Numbered from the stretch's first letter, positions 41,742 through 51,419 are shown. The stretch is DNA of 64,000 nt from Streptomyces fragilis (GCF_003112515.1 NZ_BEVZ01000008.1:310001-374000), one strand, 5' to 3'. Notes: generated from the letters alone by a model not told the origin. Program-made: numbers and translations.

Positions 41742-42689
41742 TCAGAAGGTGCCGAGTTTCACGATGGAGAGCAGGGCGATCAGCTGGATCGCGGAGGCGC
41801 CGAGCGCCTTCGGCCAGGGGATCTCGTGGGAGCGGGTCACCATCAGGGTGAGCAGCGCGCCGCAGCCCAGCCAGGTCAGCCAGCCGAGGACCTGGACCAC
41901 CGGGGCGTCGCCGCCCATGAACATGGCGACCAGCAGACGCGGCGCGTCCGAGAGGCACATGATCAGCATGGACAGGCCCACCGTCGGCTGCCAGGCGCCG
42001 TTGCCCCCCAGCTGGCGGGCGACCGTGTGGGTGACCACGCCGAGGATGAAGGAGCTCAGGATCATCGCCAGGCCGGTCGCCAGCACGATCGGGATCGCCG
42101 TGCTGAGGGTGGCGTCTATGACGTCCTCGCGGGCGCCGTCGAAGCCGAAGACGGCGAGCAGGCCGTAGACGAACGCGACGGTGATCGCCGGGCCCCACAT
42201 GCGGTAGTCACGCATGCGCAGGAAGGTCTGGTTGGGCGACAGGACGATGCCCTTCAGCAGCTCCTTCCAGTGCAGCGGCGGGCCGATCGGGCCCGACGGG
42301 GCCTCCTCGCCGTACTGGCCGGCGTAGGGGTCCGCGTTCGGGTCCACCGAGAACGCCTGGGTGTGCCCCGGGTTGTTCGCCGCGTAGGGGTCGGGCCGGT
42401 GCGGGGCACGGCCGTGCCCCTGCGGGTGGCCGCCCCCGTACGCCGGGCCCTGGTGGTGCGGGTGGTGCGGCCCGTCGTCGAAGTACTCCGGTCCGTCACC
42501 GCCCGGCGCGCCGTAGCCGCCGCCCGCACCGCCGTAGGGCGGCCGCGGGGCGCCCTGGGGCGGGTACCCGTACGACGGCTGCCCGGCGGGCGGACCCTGC
42601 TGCCCGTAGGGCTGCTGCTGTCCGTACGCCTGCTGTCCCTGCGCGGGACGGTTGCCCCGTCCGCCGCGTCCGCTCCTGAATCCAGCCAC
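41742..42689 (-). CDS. Yip1-family membrane protein with Gln/Pro/Gly-rich N-terminus
   Basis: A 315-residue protein. Residues 1-130 are low-complexity (repeated YGQQQPYGQQGPP and later Gly/His/Pro), then a Yip1 domain with about five membrane helices (WKELLKGIVLSPNQTFLRMR through the C-terminus LIALLSIVKLGTF). I chose the GTG at 42689 (VAGFRSGRG); an upstream ATG at 42770 would add 27 residues of unrelated character. Function unknown; disordered cytosolic head plus membrane core. Confidence 0.8.
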   Translation of the reverse strand: MAGFRSGRGGRGNRPAQGQQAYGQQQPYGQQGPPAGQPSYGYPPQGAPRPPYGGAGGGYGAPGGDGPEYFDDGPHHPHHQGPAYGGGHPQGHGRAPHRPDPYAANNPGHTQAFSVDPNADPYAGQYGEEAPSGPIGPPLHWKELLKGIVLSPNQTFLRMRDYRMWGPAITVAFVYGLLAVFGFDGAREDVIDATLSTAIPIVLATGLAMILSSFILGVVTHTVARQLGGNGAWQPTVGLSMLIMCLSDAPRLLVAMFMGGDAPVVQVLGWLTWLGCGALLTLMVTRSHEIPWPKALGASAIQLIALLSIVKLGTF

Positions 42690-42914
42690 GTCTTCGAACG
42701 TACCTGCTCCGGCGGTCCGGCGTGCGCCGGCGAGGGGGATGGGGACACCTTTGCTGCCGAGATGTGACATCCCGTAAGGGGAATCCCCAGGGCGACCTCC
42801 GGGGCGCCCCGGCCTTTCCCCCGCCCGCGGAGCACCGGCCCCCGGCCGGGGGCGTCACGTCCGGCCCACCCGCCTCACCGGCCGCTGCCAGGAGGAGGCG
42901 GGCAGGCCCGGGTC

Positions 42915-44402
42915 TCAGTCGGAGAAGGTGTGGCCGAGGGCCGGGGTGTCGACGGGGGAGACGCCGACGGCGGTGGGGGAGAGGGCGCGGGCGCCGGTGG
43001 TGGTGATGCGGCCGCCGGCGGAGAGCAGGTGGAGGAGGCCGCCGTTGTGGTCGTTCTCGTAGGAGCCCGTGGTCAGGTCGGCGCGGCCGTCGCCGGTGAC
43101 GTCGTCCAGCTCGACCGCCGTGCCGACCTGGTCGTACGGCTCCGGGGCCCCGGGCACGCCGGTGGTGCCCTGGTGGAAGGACCGGGCGCCCGCGGTGACG
43201 ATGCCGCCGGGGCCGCCGCGCAGGACGACCACCCGGCCCGCCCACGTCACCCCGTCGACGCTCTCGCCGGGCACGCCGAGGGCCAGGTCGAGGTAGCCGT
43301 CCCCGTCGACGTCGCCGAGGTCCACCGAGTCGCCGAACCGGTCGCCGCGCTCGCTCACGCCGGGGACGCCGGGGGTGTCCTGGTGGATGCCGGTGGTCCG
43401 GGCGGGGTCGAGGCCGCCGGGGGAGCCGTAGGTGATCCACACGATGCCGCCGCGCGCCCCGTGCGGGGTCTCCCAGCCCTCGCCCGGCTCACGGGTGGAG
43501 GCGCCGCTGACGACGTCCGCGTAACCGTCACGGTCGATGTCCGCGACGGTGGTGCCGACGCCGGGCAGGAGGTCCCGCTGGCCCTCGGTCCGCAGCCCGG
43601 ACGCTCCGCCGAGGAAGAGCAGGTTGTCGGTGTACGGGTGGGTCTCGCCCTGCGTGTAGCCGTTGACCACCAGGTCGGTGGCGCCGTCCCCGGTGACGTC
43701 GCCCGCGTGCAGCTCGGGCGCGCGGAACTCGTAGCCCGCGCGCTGCGTGACGAGCGGGGCGGCGAGGGCGTACCAGCCGCCGCGGGGGCCGGTCCGGCCG
43801 AAGCCGCCCTCGAGGACGTGCACGGTCGCCGTGTCGGAGCCGACGGCCAGATCCGTGGTGCCGTCCGCGTCGAAGTCGCCCGCCGCGAGCGAGTGGCCCC
43901 ACCGGTCGTGGGTGCGCGGGGCGGGGTCCGGGAGCACGAGGGAGCCCTTGCCGGTGAGCCCGGCGGGCGACCCCCATAGCAGGGTGACCATGCCCGCCTC
44001 GCTGTCGCCGGAGGTGTCCTCCCCCGGGGCGCTCACGGCGAGGTCGTCGTACCCGTCGCCGTCGAAGTCGCCGTGGGCCAGGTCGTGGCCGAAGCCGTCG
44101 AGCCGCTCCGGCGTCCCGGTGACGCCGGCGCTGTCCTGCCCGATCACGGTCCGCCGGGCGGGGGAGACGCCGCCGCGGGCGCCGTGGAGGACGACGACCT
44201 GCCCGGCCCGGTGCTCACCGGCGACGTACGCGCCGGCGGCGGAGGTGGCGATGTCGCCCTTTCCGTCGCCGTCGAAGTCGGGGCGGTCGACGGTGGCCGA
44301 GTCGGCGGCGACGGCGGGGGCGGCCGGGGTGAGGGCGAGCAGCCCGCCGGTGAGGGCTGCCGCGGCGGCGGCCGCGCGTGCGGTGCGTGTTCTCCGGTTC
44401 AT
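42915..44402 (-). CDS. FG-GAP array member 1: secreted seven-bladed propeller
   Basis: A 495-residue exported protein, last and most diverged member of the array in transcription direction. Signal peptide 1-32 (ends AVA). Seven calcium loops: DFDGDGKGD, DFDGDGYDD, DFDADGTTD, DVTGDGATD, DIDRDGYAD, DVDGDGYLD, DVTGDGRAD. The C-terminal array signature reads ALSPTAVGVSPVDTP then GHTFSD, changed from NFAD. No catalytic domain, so likely a ligand-binding or surface protein. Own promoter element at 44491-44518. Confidence 0.92.
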   Translation of the reverse strand: MNRRTRTARAAAAAAALTGGLLALTPAAPAVAADSATVDRPDFDGDGKGDIATSAAGAYVAGEHRAGQVVVLHGARGGVSPARRTVIGQDSAGVTGTPERLDGFGHDLAHGDFDGDGYDDLAVSAPGEDTSGDSEAGMVTLLWGSPAGLTGKGSLVLPDPAPRTHDRWGHSLAAGDFDADGTTDLAVGSDTATVHVLEGGFGRTGPRGGWYALAAPLVTQRAGYEFRAPELHAGDVTGDGATDLVVNGYTQGETHPYTDNLLFLGGASGLRTEGQRDLLPGVGTTVADIDRDGYADVVSGASTREPGEGWETPHGARGGIVWITYGSPGGLDPARTTGIHQDTPGVPGVSERGDRFGDSVDLGDVDGDGYLDLALGVPGESVDGVTWAGRVVVLRGGPGGIVTAGARSFHQGTTGVPGAPEPYDQVGTAVELDDVTGDGRADLTTGSYENDHNGGLLHLLSAGGRITTTGARALSPTAVGVSPVDTPALGHTFSD

Positions 44403-44490
44403 CTGCGCGTCTCCAAAGCCACGCGGGTACCGCGTGGGGGGCCACGGCGCCCGGAAGGAAGGCCGTGCGCCGGACGGCACGGCTGACTGG

Positions 44491-44518
44491 TGGACACCGC
44501 GGAGCCCCCGTTGGTTGT
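44491..44518 (-). promoter_or_regulatory. ECF-type promoter element, array member 1
   Basis: Minus strand ACAACC, 16 bases, TGTCCA; about 90-115 bases upstream of the start codon. Confidence 0.75.
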
Positions 44519-44535
44519 AGCGCGGACGTGGAAGA

Positions 44536-44569
44536 CCCCCGGCAGGACACCGCCGTGCCCTGCCGGGGG
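44536..44569 (-). terminator. Terminator of array member 2
   Basis: CCCCCGGCAGG paired with CCTGCCGGGGG around a 12-base loop, just after the stop codon of the 44588-46087 gene. Confidence 0.8.
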
Positions 44570-44587
44570 CCTCGTCCGAAGGACCGG

Positions 44588-46087
44588 TCAGTCGGCGAAG
44601 TTGACGCCGAAGCCGGGGTTGCCGGCGGTGGAGACGCCGACGGCGGAGGGGGACATGGAGCGCGAGCCGGTGGCGGTGATCTTCCCGGTGGTGGTGTTCA
44701 CCGGCAGGTACACGATCGAACCGTTGCCGTTCTCCCAGGAGCCGGCGACCAGGTCGGCGCGGCCGTCGCCGGTGAGGTCGTCCAGCTTCACGTCCATGCC
44801 GAGGCTGTCGCCGGCCTCGTTGTCGCCGGGGAAGCTCGTCGAGCCCTGGTGGAAGGACTGGGAGCCGGTTCCGGTGATGCCGGCGGCGGACCCGTAGAGG
44901 ACGACGACGCTGCCGGCGTCCTCGTGGCCGTCGACGTCCTCGCCGGGGACGCCGACCGCGAGGTCGAGGTAGCCGTCCTTGTTCACGTCGCCCAGGTCCA
45001 GCTCGTAGCCGAACATGTCGTCGGTCTCGGAGGAGCCGGGGACGCCGGAGGTGTCCTGGTTGATGGCGGTGATCTCGTCGACGCCGGTGCCGGTGCCGTA
45101 GGTGATCCACACCTGTCCGCCGCGGGCGCCGTACGGGGTGTCGCCGTACTCGTCGGACTCGTTCCACTCGGCGCCGCTGACGATGTCGCCGAAGCCGTCG
45201 CGGTCGATGTCGCCGATCGCGGTGACGACGCCGGGACGCAGCTCCTGGTAGCTCTCCTTCTGGAGGCCGGACTTGCCGCCCAGGAACAGGAAGTTGTGCG
45301 GGTAGCCGTCGAACTCGTCGAACTCCATGCCGTCGATCACCAGATCGGTGGCGCCGTCTCCGGTGACGTCGCCGGCCTGCAGGTTGTACGGCGGCGGGAC
45401 GTTCTCCGGGTCGGGCTCCCCGGTGTAGAGCGGGGTCTCGACGCCGTACCAGCCGCCGTTGGCGCCGGTCCGGGTGAAGCCGCCCTTGTAGACGTACAGC
45501 TTGGTCTTGGTGGTGGTGGCCGCCAGGTCGTTCCTGCCGTCGCCGTCGAAGTCGCCGACCGCGAGGTTCAGGCCCCACTTGTCGTGCGAGGAGGAGGCCG
45601 GGTCCTTGACGGTGACGGAGCCGGTGCCGGTCAGGCCGGAGGTGGAGCCCCACAGGATGGTGACCGAGCCGGCGTCGGCGTCGCCCGTGACGTCCTCGCC
45701 GGGCGCGCCGACCGCGAGGTCGTCGCAGCCGTCCTTGTCGAAGTCGCCGTAGGCGGTGTCCTGGCCGAAGAAGTCCCCGGCCTCGGCGGCGCCGGGGACG
45801 CCGGCGGTGTCCTGGCTGATGACGGTGCGCTTGGTGGAGACGACGCCCGTGCCGGTGCCGTAGAGGGCGACGATCTGGCCGGCCTCGGCCTTGCCGCCGA
45901 CGGTCGCCCAGGTCACGCCGGTGACGACGTCGCCCTTCTTGTCACAGTTGAAGTCCGGCCGCAGCGTGGTGGCCGAGTCGGCCGCGACGGCGGGGGCGGA
46001 CGCCACGGTGAGCAGACCGCCGGTGAGGACGGCCGCGGCGGCGGTCGCCAGGGCGGTGCGCGAGGCGCGGTTCCTGAGGTGGTTCAC
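44588..46087 (-). CDS. FG-GAP array member 2: secreted seven-bladed propeller with two blade cysteines
   Basis: A 499-residue exported protein from GTG 46087; signal peptide about 1-36. Loops: DFNCDKKGD, DFDKDGCDD, DFDGDGRND, DVTGDGATD, DIDRDGFGD, DVNKDGYLD, DLTGDGRAD. The Cys in loop 1 and the Cys in loop 2 are absent from the other members and could pair as a disulfide. The end is SPSAVGVSTAGNPGFGVNFAD-like (array signature). Its promoter element is unusually far upstream (about 250-280 bases). Confidence 0.92.
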   Translation of the reverse strand: MNHLRNRASRTALATAAAAVLTGGLLTVASAPAVAADSATTLRPDFNCDKKGDVVTGVTWATVGGKAEAGQIVALYGTGTGVVSTKRTVISQDTAGVPGAAEAGDFFGQDTAYGDFDKDGCDDLAVGAPGEDVTGDADAGSVTILWGSTSGLTGTGSVTVKDPASSSHDKWGLNLAVGDFDGDGRNDLAATTTKTKLYVYKGGFTRTGANGGWYGVETPLYTGEPDPENVPPPYNLQAGDVTGDGATDLVIDGMEFDEFDGYPHNFLFLGGKSGLQKESYQELRPGVVTAIGDIDRDGFGDIVSGAEWNESDEYGDTPYGARGGQVWITYGTGTGVDEITAINQDTSGVPGSSETDDMFGYELDLGDVNKDGYLDLAVGVPGEDVDGHEDAGSVVVLYGSAAGITGTGSQSFHQGSTSFPGDNEAGDSLGMDVKLDDLTGDGRADLVAGSWENGNGSIVYLPVNTTTGKITATGSRSMSPSAVGVSTAGNPGFGVNFAD

Positions 46088-46334
46088 GAGGTTCGGTTCC
46101 TCCCGACGCGCTCGGCGCGTACGTGTGCGGTCCGGTGCGGTGCCGGCGGTGTCACGGGCGGCCGGACCGTGGCGGTCGGCGGCGTCCGGCCGGGAGGCGG
46201 GGAGCCGGGCGCCGCCACCCGCGGGAGCGGCCGCGGCGGTGCCCGCCGGGGCCGTGCGCGTCGTGCGGTGCATCCGGAGCTCCAGGCCGTGCGGGACGGG
46301 ACGGTGCCGCCGCCCTCGACGGGCCGGCGTGGGT

Positions 46335-46362
46335 GAGACACGTGAAGGGCGGTGCGGGTTGT
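46335..46362 (-). promoter_or_regulatory. ECF-type promoter element, array member 2
   Basis: Minus strand ACAACC, 16 bases, TGTCTC. The 46088-46440 gap holds this element and the terminator of the upstream gene; no gene is visible. Confidence 0.7.
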
Positions 46363-46380
46363 ACGGGTGGGGCGGGATTT

Positions 46381-46427
46381 CCCCGGCCGCACGGCCGGGG
46401 CGCGGGCCCCGGCCGTGCGGGCCCGCG
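46381..46427 (-). terminator. Double hairpin after array member 3
   Basis: CCCCGGCCG/CGGCCGGGG at 46381-46400 followed by GCGGGCCC/GGGCCCGC arms to 46427, directly after the stop of the 46441-47928 gene. Confidence 0.75.
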
Positions 46428-46440
46428 CCGGAGGGAGGCG

Positions 46441-47928
46441 TCAGTCGGCGAAGTTCCAGCCGAAGCCCGGGAAGTTCGTCGTGGAGACGCCGACCGAGGA
46501 CGGGGAGATCGAGCGGGAACCGGTCGCGGTGATCTTGCCGCCGCCGGACGGCAGGTACGTCACCGAGCCGTTGCCGTTCTCGTCCGAGCCGGCGACCAGG
46601 TCGGCCCGGCCGTCGCCGGTGAGGTCGTCGAGCTTCACGTCGATGCCGAACACGTCGCCGTGCTCGTTGTTGCCCGGGACACCGGCGCTGCCCTGGTGGA
46701 AGGACTGGCCGCCGGTGCCGGTGATGCCGCTGGCGGTGCCGTACAGGACGACGACGCTGCCCGTGTCCTCGTAGCCGTCGACGTCCTCGCCGGGCACGCC
46801 GACGACCAGGTCGAGGTAGGCGTCACCGTTGACGTCGCCGAGGTCCAGGTCCGCGCCGAAGCCGTCCTCCTTCTCGGAGGCGCCGGGGACGCCGGCGGTG
46901 TCCTGGGTGATGCCGGTGATCCGGCCGGCGCCCGCGGCGGAGCCGTAGGTGATCCAGACCTTGCCGCCCTTGGCGGCCCACGGGATGGTACCGCCGTCGT
47001 CGTACGTGGCGTCCCAGCCGAAGCCGCTGACGATGTCGCCGTAACCGTCGTGGTTGATGTCGCCGATGCCGGTGATGTAGCCCGGACGCAGCGTCTGGAC
47101 GCCTTGGGCGGTCAGGCCGGAGGCGCCGCCGAACAGCAGGATGTTCTGGTCCGGAACGTACTCGTCGATCCCGCCCGTCGGGTACTCGAGCTGGGGCAGC
47201 GTGTCGCCGTTGATCACGAGGTCGGTGGCCTTGTCGCCGTTGACGTCGCCCGCCTGCAGGTTCCAGGCGCTGTCGTGCAGCGGCAGGTCCACCGTGTAAC
47301 CGCCGCCGGTCGCGCCGGTCTTGCCGATGCCGCCCTTGTAGACGTACAGGGAGTTGCCGGCGCCGCCGACGGCGAGGTCGGTCCTCCCGTCGTGGTCGAA
47401 GTCGCCGGCCGCCATGGTCCAGCCCCACATGCGCCACTCGCCGGGGGTCGGGTCCGCGAGGGTGACGGCGCCGGTGCCGGTCAGACCGGAGGACGTGCCC
47501 CACAGGATGGTGACGGAGCCCGCGTCGTCGCCGGCGGTGGTGTCCTCGCCCGGCGCGCCGACGGCGAGGTCGTCGTAGCCGTCGCCGTTGAAGTCGGCGT
47601 AAGCGGTCTCCAGGCCGAAGAGGTCGTCGGTCTCGGCCGCGCCGGGGACGCCGGCGGTGTCCTGGCTGATGACGGTGCGCTTGGTGGAGACGACGCCCGT
47701 GCTGGTGCCGTAGAGGGCGACGACCTGGCCGGCCGCGTCCTTGCCGCCGACATAGGCGTAGGGCGCGGAGGTGGCGATGTCGCCCTTCTTGTCCTTGTTG
47801 AAGTCCGCCTTCGCCACGACGGTGCTGTCGGCCGCGACGGCGGTCGTCGAGGCGGCGAAGGTCAGCAGGCCGCCGGTCAGTGCGGCCGCCGCCGCCGTCG
47901 CGAGGGCGGTGCGGGTGTTCCTGTGCAT
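46441..47928 (-). CDS. FG-GAP array member 3: secreted seven-bladed propeller
   Basis: A 495-residue exported protein starting MHRNTRTALATAAAAALTGG, signal peptide about 1-33. Loops: DFNKDKKGD, DFNGDGYDD, DFDHDGRTD, DVNGDKATD, DINHDGYGD, DVNGDAYLD, DLTGDGRAD. C-terminal signature SISPSSVGVSTTNFPGFG then WNFAD. AGGGGGAA precedes the ATG. Shares most with member 2 in blades 1-2 (ALYGT.TGVVSTKRTVISQD), suggesting these two split from one duplication. Confidence 0.93.
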   Translation of the reverse strand: MHRNTRTALATAAAAALTGGLLTFAASTTAVAADSTVVAKADFNKDKKGDIATSAPYAYVGGKDAAGQVVALYGTSTGVVSTKRTVISQDTAGVPGAAETDDLFGLETAYADFNGDGYDDLAVGAPGEDTTAGDDAGSVTILWGTSSGLTGTGAVTLADPTPGEWRMWGWTMAAGDFDHDGRTDLAVGGAGNSLYVYKGGIGKTGATGGGYTVDLPLHDSAWNLQAGDVNGDKATDLVINGDTLPQLEYPTGGIDEYVPDQNILLFGGASGLTAQGVQTLRPGYITGIGDINHDGYGDIVSGFGWDATYDDGGTIPWAAKGGKVWITYGSAAGAGRITGITQDTAGVPGASEKEDGFGADLDLGDVNGDAYLDLVVGVPGEDVDGYEDTGSVVVLYGTASGITGTGGQSFHQGSAGVPGNNEHGDVFGIDVKLDDLTGDGRADLVAGSDENGNGSVTYLPSGGGKITATGSRSISPSSVGVSTTNFPGFGWNFAD

Positions 47929-48012
47929 GTGATTCCCCCTATGCCACGCGGGAGGCAGGACGCGCCTTCTCCGCGGGGTGCCGAAGCCGGCCAGATGTGG
48001 TCGGCGTTGATC

Positions 48013-48040
48013 AAGACCCGTCACGGGTGGGGTTGGTTGC
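48013..48040 (-). promoter_or_regulatory. ECF-type promoter element, array member 3
   Basis: Minus strand GCAACC, 16 bases, GGTCTT; about 85-112 bases upstream of the start. The only one of the nine with GCAACC instead of ACAACC. Confidence 0.75.
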
Positions 48041-48079
48041 GCGGGAATCGTGAACCCGGGATAACGGTCGGGTAACGGA

Positions 48080-48116
48080 CCGGGGCCGGGGCGCCGTGAC
48101 GGCGCCCCGGCCCCGG
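48080..48116 (-). terminator. Terminator of array member 4
   Basis: Perfect 17-bp GC stem around TGA, 20 bases after the stop codon of the 48136-49605 gene. Confidence 0.85.
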
Positions 48117-48135
48117 GGGACGAGGAACGGGTGGG

Positions 48136-49605
48136 TCAGTCGGCGAAGTTGGCGCCGACCACCGGGTAGCCCGCGGTCGAGACGCCGAGCGCGCTCGGGG
48201 AGATCGCGCGGGAGCCGGTCGCGGTGATCTTGCTGCCGTTGGAGGGCAGGTAAACCAGGTTGCCGTTGCCGTCGTTCTCGCCGGTGCCGACGACCAGGTC
48301 GGCCTTGCCGTCGCCGGTGACGTCGTCCAGCTTCACGTCCATGCCGAACATGTCGTACTTCTCGTTGGAGCCGGGGACGCCCGCGGTGTCCTGGTGGAAG
48401 GACTGGGAGCCGGAGCCGGTGATGCCGGAGGCGTTGCCGTAGAGCACGAGCACGGTGCCGGTGTCGGTGGCGGAGCCGATGTTCTCGCCGGCCACGCCGA
48501 TCGCGAGGTCGAGGAAGCCGTCGCCGTTGACGTCGCCGAGGTCCAGCTCGTGGCCGAACTGGTCGTTGGTCTCGCTGGACCCGGGGACGCCGGAGGTGTC
48601 CTGGGTGATGCCCTGGATGGTGCCGACGCCGTACTGGCTGCCGTACGTGATCCAGACCTTGCCGCCCTTGGCGGAGTAGGGGATGGGCGTGCCGTCGTCC
48701 GTGACCGCGTTCCAGCTGACACCGCTGACGATGTCGCCGAAGCCGTCGTGGTTGATGTCGCCGATGCCGCTGATGACGCCGGGGCGGAGCTTCTGGTAGC
48801 CGGTGGCGTTCAGGCCCGAAGAGGTGCCCAGGAGCAGGAAGTTGCTGTTCCAGCCCTCGGCGCTGTCGGTCTCGTAGCCGCTGACCACCAGGTCGGTGGC
48901 CGCGTCGCCGTCGACGTTGCCGGCGGTGAGGTTGGCGGGCGCCGCGGAGGTGATGATGGGCGTCTGCACCGTCTGGCGGCTGCCGTAGGAGCCGGACTTG
49001 GTGATGCCGCCCTTGAGGACGTAGACCTTGCTCTTGCTGGTGCCGACGGCCAGGTCCTGCTTGCCGTCGCCGTCGAAGTCGCCGGCGGCGAGCAGGCGGC
49101 CCCACTGGTCGTGCGCGGTGGGGGCCGGGTCGTCGATCTGGACGGCGCCGGAGCCGGTGATGCCGTTGGCGGAGCCCCAGAGGACGGTGACCATGCCGGC
49201 GTCCTTGTCGGTGCCGAGGTCCTCCCCGGGCGCCCCGACGGCGAGGTCGTCGTAGCCGTCGCCGTTGAAGTCGGCGTAGGCGGTGTCGTCGCCGAAGCTG
49301 TCCTCGGTCTCGGCGCTGCCGGGCACGCCGGAGGTGTCCTGGCTGATCAGCGCGCGCTTGGTGGCGGTGATGCCGGTGCCCTTGACGCCGTAGGTGACGA
49401 CGACCTGGCCGGCGTAGCTCTAGCCGGAGACGGTGGAGTACGCCACGGTGGCGACGTCGCCGATGCCGTCGTTGTCGAAGTCGGCCTGCGAGGCGACGGT
49501 GCCGTCGACGGCGACCGCGGTGGTCGCGGCGGCGAAGGTGAGCAGCCCGCCGGTCACCGCGGTGGCGGCGACGGTCGCGAGGGCGGTGCGGGTCTTCCTG
49601 TGCAT
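48136..49605 (-). pseudogene. FG-GAP array member 4, interrupted by one amber codon
   Basis: The frame starts with the array signal peptide (MHRKTRTALATVAATAVTGG) and would give 489 residues, but codon 62 is TAG (49422-49420). Members 5 and 6 have Lys there (YVSGKANAG, TVAGKAEAG), so a single AAG to TAG change explains it. The rest of the frame is intact: DFNGDGYDD, DFDGDGKQD, NVDGDAATD, DINHDGFGD, DVNGDGFLD, DVTGDGKAD and the NFAD end. This points to a very recent mutation, a sequencing error, or readthrough. As it stands only a 61-residue secreted fragment is made. Confidence 0.85.
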
Positions 49606-49693
49606 GCGGTTCCCTCAAATGCCGTGCGAGGAGCGGCGCTGAAACGCGGGTCCCCGGGAGGAACAAGGCCGAGCCCGGTCGGTCGGCAGTGAT

Positions 49694-49721
49694 CAGATCT
49701 GTGACCGACGGGAATGGTTGT
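49694..49721 (-). promoter_or_regulatory. ECF-type promoter element, array member 4
   Basis: Minus strand ACAACC, 16 bases, GATCTG, about 90-115 bases upstream of the start codon. Confidence 0.7.
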
Positions 49722-49739
49722 ACGGGAGTGGTGAAGATG

Positions 49740-49783
49740 TCCGCCCCCGGGCCGGGTCCGTGGTGGTGCGGGTCCGGGGGCGG
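49740..49783 (-). terminator. Hairpin after array member 5
   Basis: TCCGCCCCCGG-type arm pairs with CCGGGGGCGG across a loop of about 23 bases, 12 bases after the stop of the 49796-51271 gene. Longer loop than the other array terminators. Confidence 0.6.
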
Positions 49784-49795
49784 TCGACGGGTGGA

Positions 49796-51271
49796 TCAGT
49801 CGGCGAAGTTGTAGCCGACGTACGGCGTCCCCGAGGTGGAGACGCCGAGCGCCGTCGGGGAGAGCGCACGGGATCCGGTGCCGGTGATCCTGCCGCCGGA
49901 GGACGGCAGGTACGTGATGCTGCCGTTGCCGTCGTTCTCGCCGCTGCCGACCACCAGGTCGGCCCTGCCGTCGCCGCTGACGTCGTCCAGCTTCACGTCC
50001 GAGCCGAAGTAGTCCTCCTTCTCGTTGGAGCCGGGGACGCCCGCGGTGTTCTGGTCGACGTACTGGGCGCCGGTGCCGGTGATGCCGGAGGCGGTGCCGT
50101 GGAGGACGACGACCGAGCCGGTGTCGGTGACGCCGTCGACGTTCTCGCCGGCCACGCCGACCGCCAGGTCGAGGAAACCGTCACCGTCGACGTCGCCGAG
50201 GTCCAGCTCGTAGCCGAACATGTCGTTCAGCTCGGCGGAGCCGGGGACGCCGGAGGTGTCCTGGGTGATGCCCTGGACGGTGCCGACGCCGTACTGGCTG
50301 CCGTAGGTGATCCAGACCTTGCCGCCGTCCGCGGCGTAGGGGTCCGTGACGCCGTCCTGGACCTTGTTCCGGTGCCAGCCGCTGACGATGTCGCCGTAGC
50401 CGTCACGGTTGATGTCGCCGACGCCGCTGATGATGCCCGGGCGCAGCTCCTGCGCGCCGGCGGCGTCCAGGCCGGAGGCGGTGCCGAACAGCAGGAAGTT
50501 GCGGTCCCAGTAGTAACCGTTCGAGGACTCCGGGGTGTACCCGTTGGCCACCAGGTCGGTGCGGTGGTCGCCGTTCACGTCGCCCGCGGTGAGGTTGTAC
50601 AGCGGCCGGGTGGTGGAGATCGGCGCCTGCACCGTCTGACGGCTGCCGGACGTGCCGTTGCGGGAGATGCCGCCCTTGAACAGGTACAGCTTCGTCTTGC
50701 TGGTGCCGACGGTGAGGTCCTGCTTGCCGTCGCCGTCGAAGTCGCCGGCGGCGAGCAGGCGGCCCCACTGGTCGTGCGAGGTGGGGGCCGGGTCGTCGAG
50801 CTGGACGGCGCCGGCGCCGGTGATGCCGGATGCGGAGCCCCAGAGGATGGTGACCATGCCGGCGTCCTGGTCGTCGCCCAGGTCCTCCCAGGGTGCGCCG
50901 ACGGCCAGGTCGTCGTAGCCGTCGCCGTCGAAGTCGGCGTAGGCGGTGTCGCTGCTGAAGCCGTCCCCGGTCTCGGCGCCACCGGGGACGCCGGAGGTGT
51001 CCTGGCTGATCACGGAGCGCTGGGAGGCGGTGATGCCGGAGCCTTCGACGCCGTACGCGACGACGACCTGGCCCGCGTTCGCCTTGCCGGAGACGTACGC
51101 GCCGTCGGCGGAGGACGCCACGTCACCGACGCCGTCGCCGTTGAAGTCGGCCTGCGAGGCGACCGTGCCGTCGACGGCGAGCGCGGGCGTGGCGGCCGCG
51201 AAGGTGAGCAGCCCGCCGGTCACCGCGGCGGCTGCGACGGTCGCGAGGGTGGTGCGGGTCTTCCTGTGCAT
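49796..51271 (-). CDS. FG-GAP array member 5: secreted seven-bladed propeller
   Basis: A 491-residue exported protein starting MHRKTRTTLATVAAAAVTGG. Loops: DFNGDGVGD, DFDGDGYDD, DFDGDGKQD, DVNGDHRTD, DINRDGYGD, DVDGDGFLD, DVSGDGRAD. End signature ALSPTALGVSTSGTPYVG then YNFAD. Closest to members 4 and 6, with which it shares DGTVASQADF and WGRLLAAGDFDGD runs, evidence of recent duplication. Confidence 0.93.
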   Translation of the reverse strand: MHRKTRTTLATVAAAAVTGGLLTFAAATPALAVDGTVASQADFNGDGVGDVASSADGAYVSGKANAGQVVVAYGVEGSGITASQRSVISQDTSGVPGGAETGDGFSSDTAYADFDGDGYDDLAVGAPWEDLGDDQDAGMVTILWGSASGITGAGAVQLDDPAPTSHDQWGRLLAAGDFDGDGKQDLTVGTSKTKLYLFKGGISRNGTSGSRQTVQAPISTTRPLYNLTAGDVNGDHRTDLVANGYTPESSNGYYWDRNFLLFGTASGLDAAGAQELRPGIISGVGDINRDGYGDIVSGWHRNKVQDGVTDPYAADGGKVWITYGSQYGVGTVQGITQDTSGVPGSAELNDMFGYELDLGDVDGDGFLDLAVGVAGENVDGVTDTGSVVVLHGTASGITGTGAQYVDQNTAGVPGSNEKEDYFGSDVKLDDVSGDGRADLVVGSGENDGNGSITYLPSSGGRITGTGSRALSPTALGVSTSGTPYVGYNFAD

Positions 51272-51351
51272 GCGGATCCCCTTAGAACCACGTGGGGGCG
51301 GGTGCTGCGCCCCGGGGAGAAGAAGGACGGGCGTGGGGTGGTGGCAGTGAT

Positions 51352-51379
51352 CAGACCTGCGACGGGTGGGGTTGGTTGT
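51352..51379 (-). promoter_or_regulatory. ECF-type promoter element, array member 5
   Basis: Minus strand ACAACC, 16 bases, GGTCTG, followed by ATCAC; about 80-108 bases upstream of the start codon. Confidence 0.75.
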
Positions 51380-51419
51380 ACGGAACCCGCACGAGAAGCC
51401 GACGGGCCGGAACGCCGCA

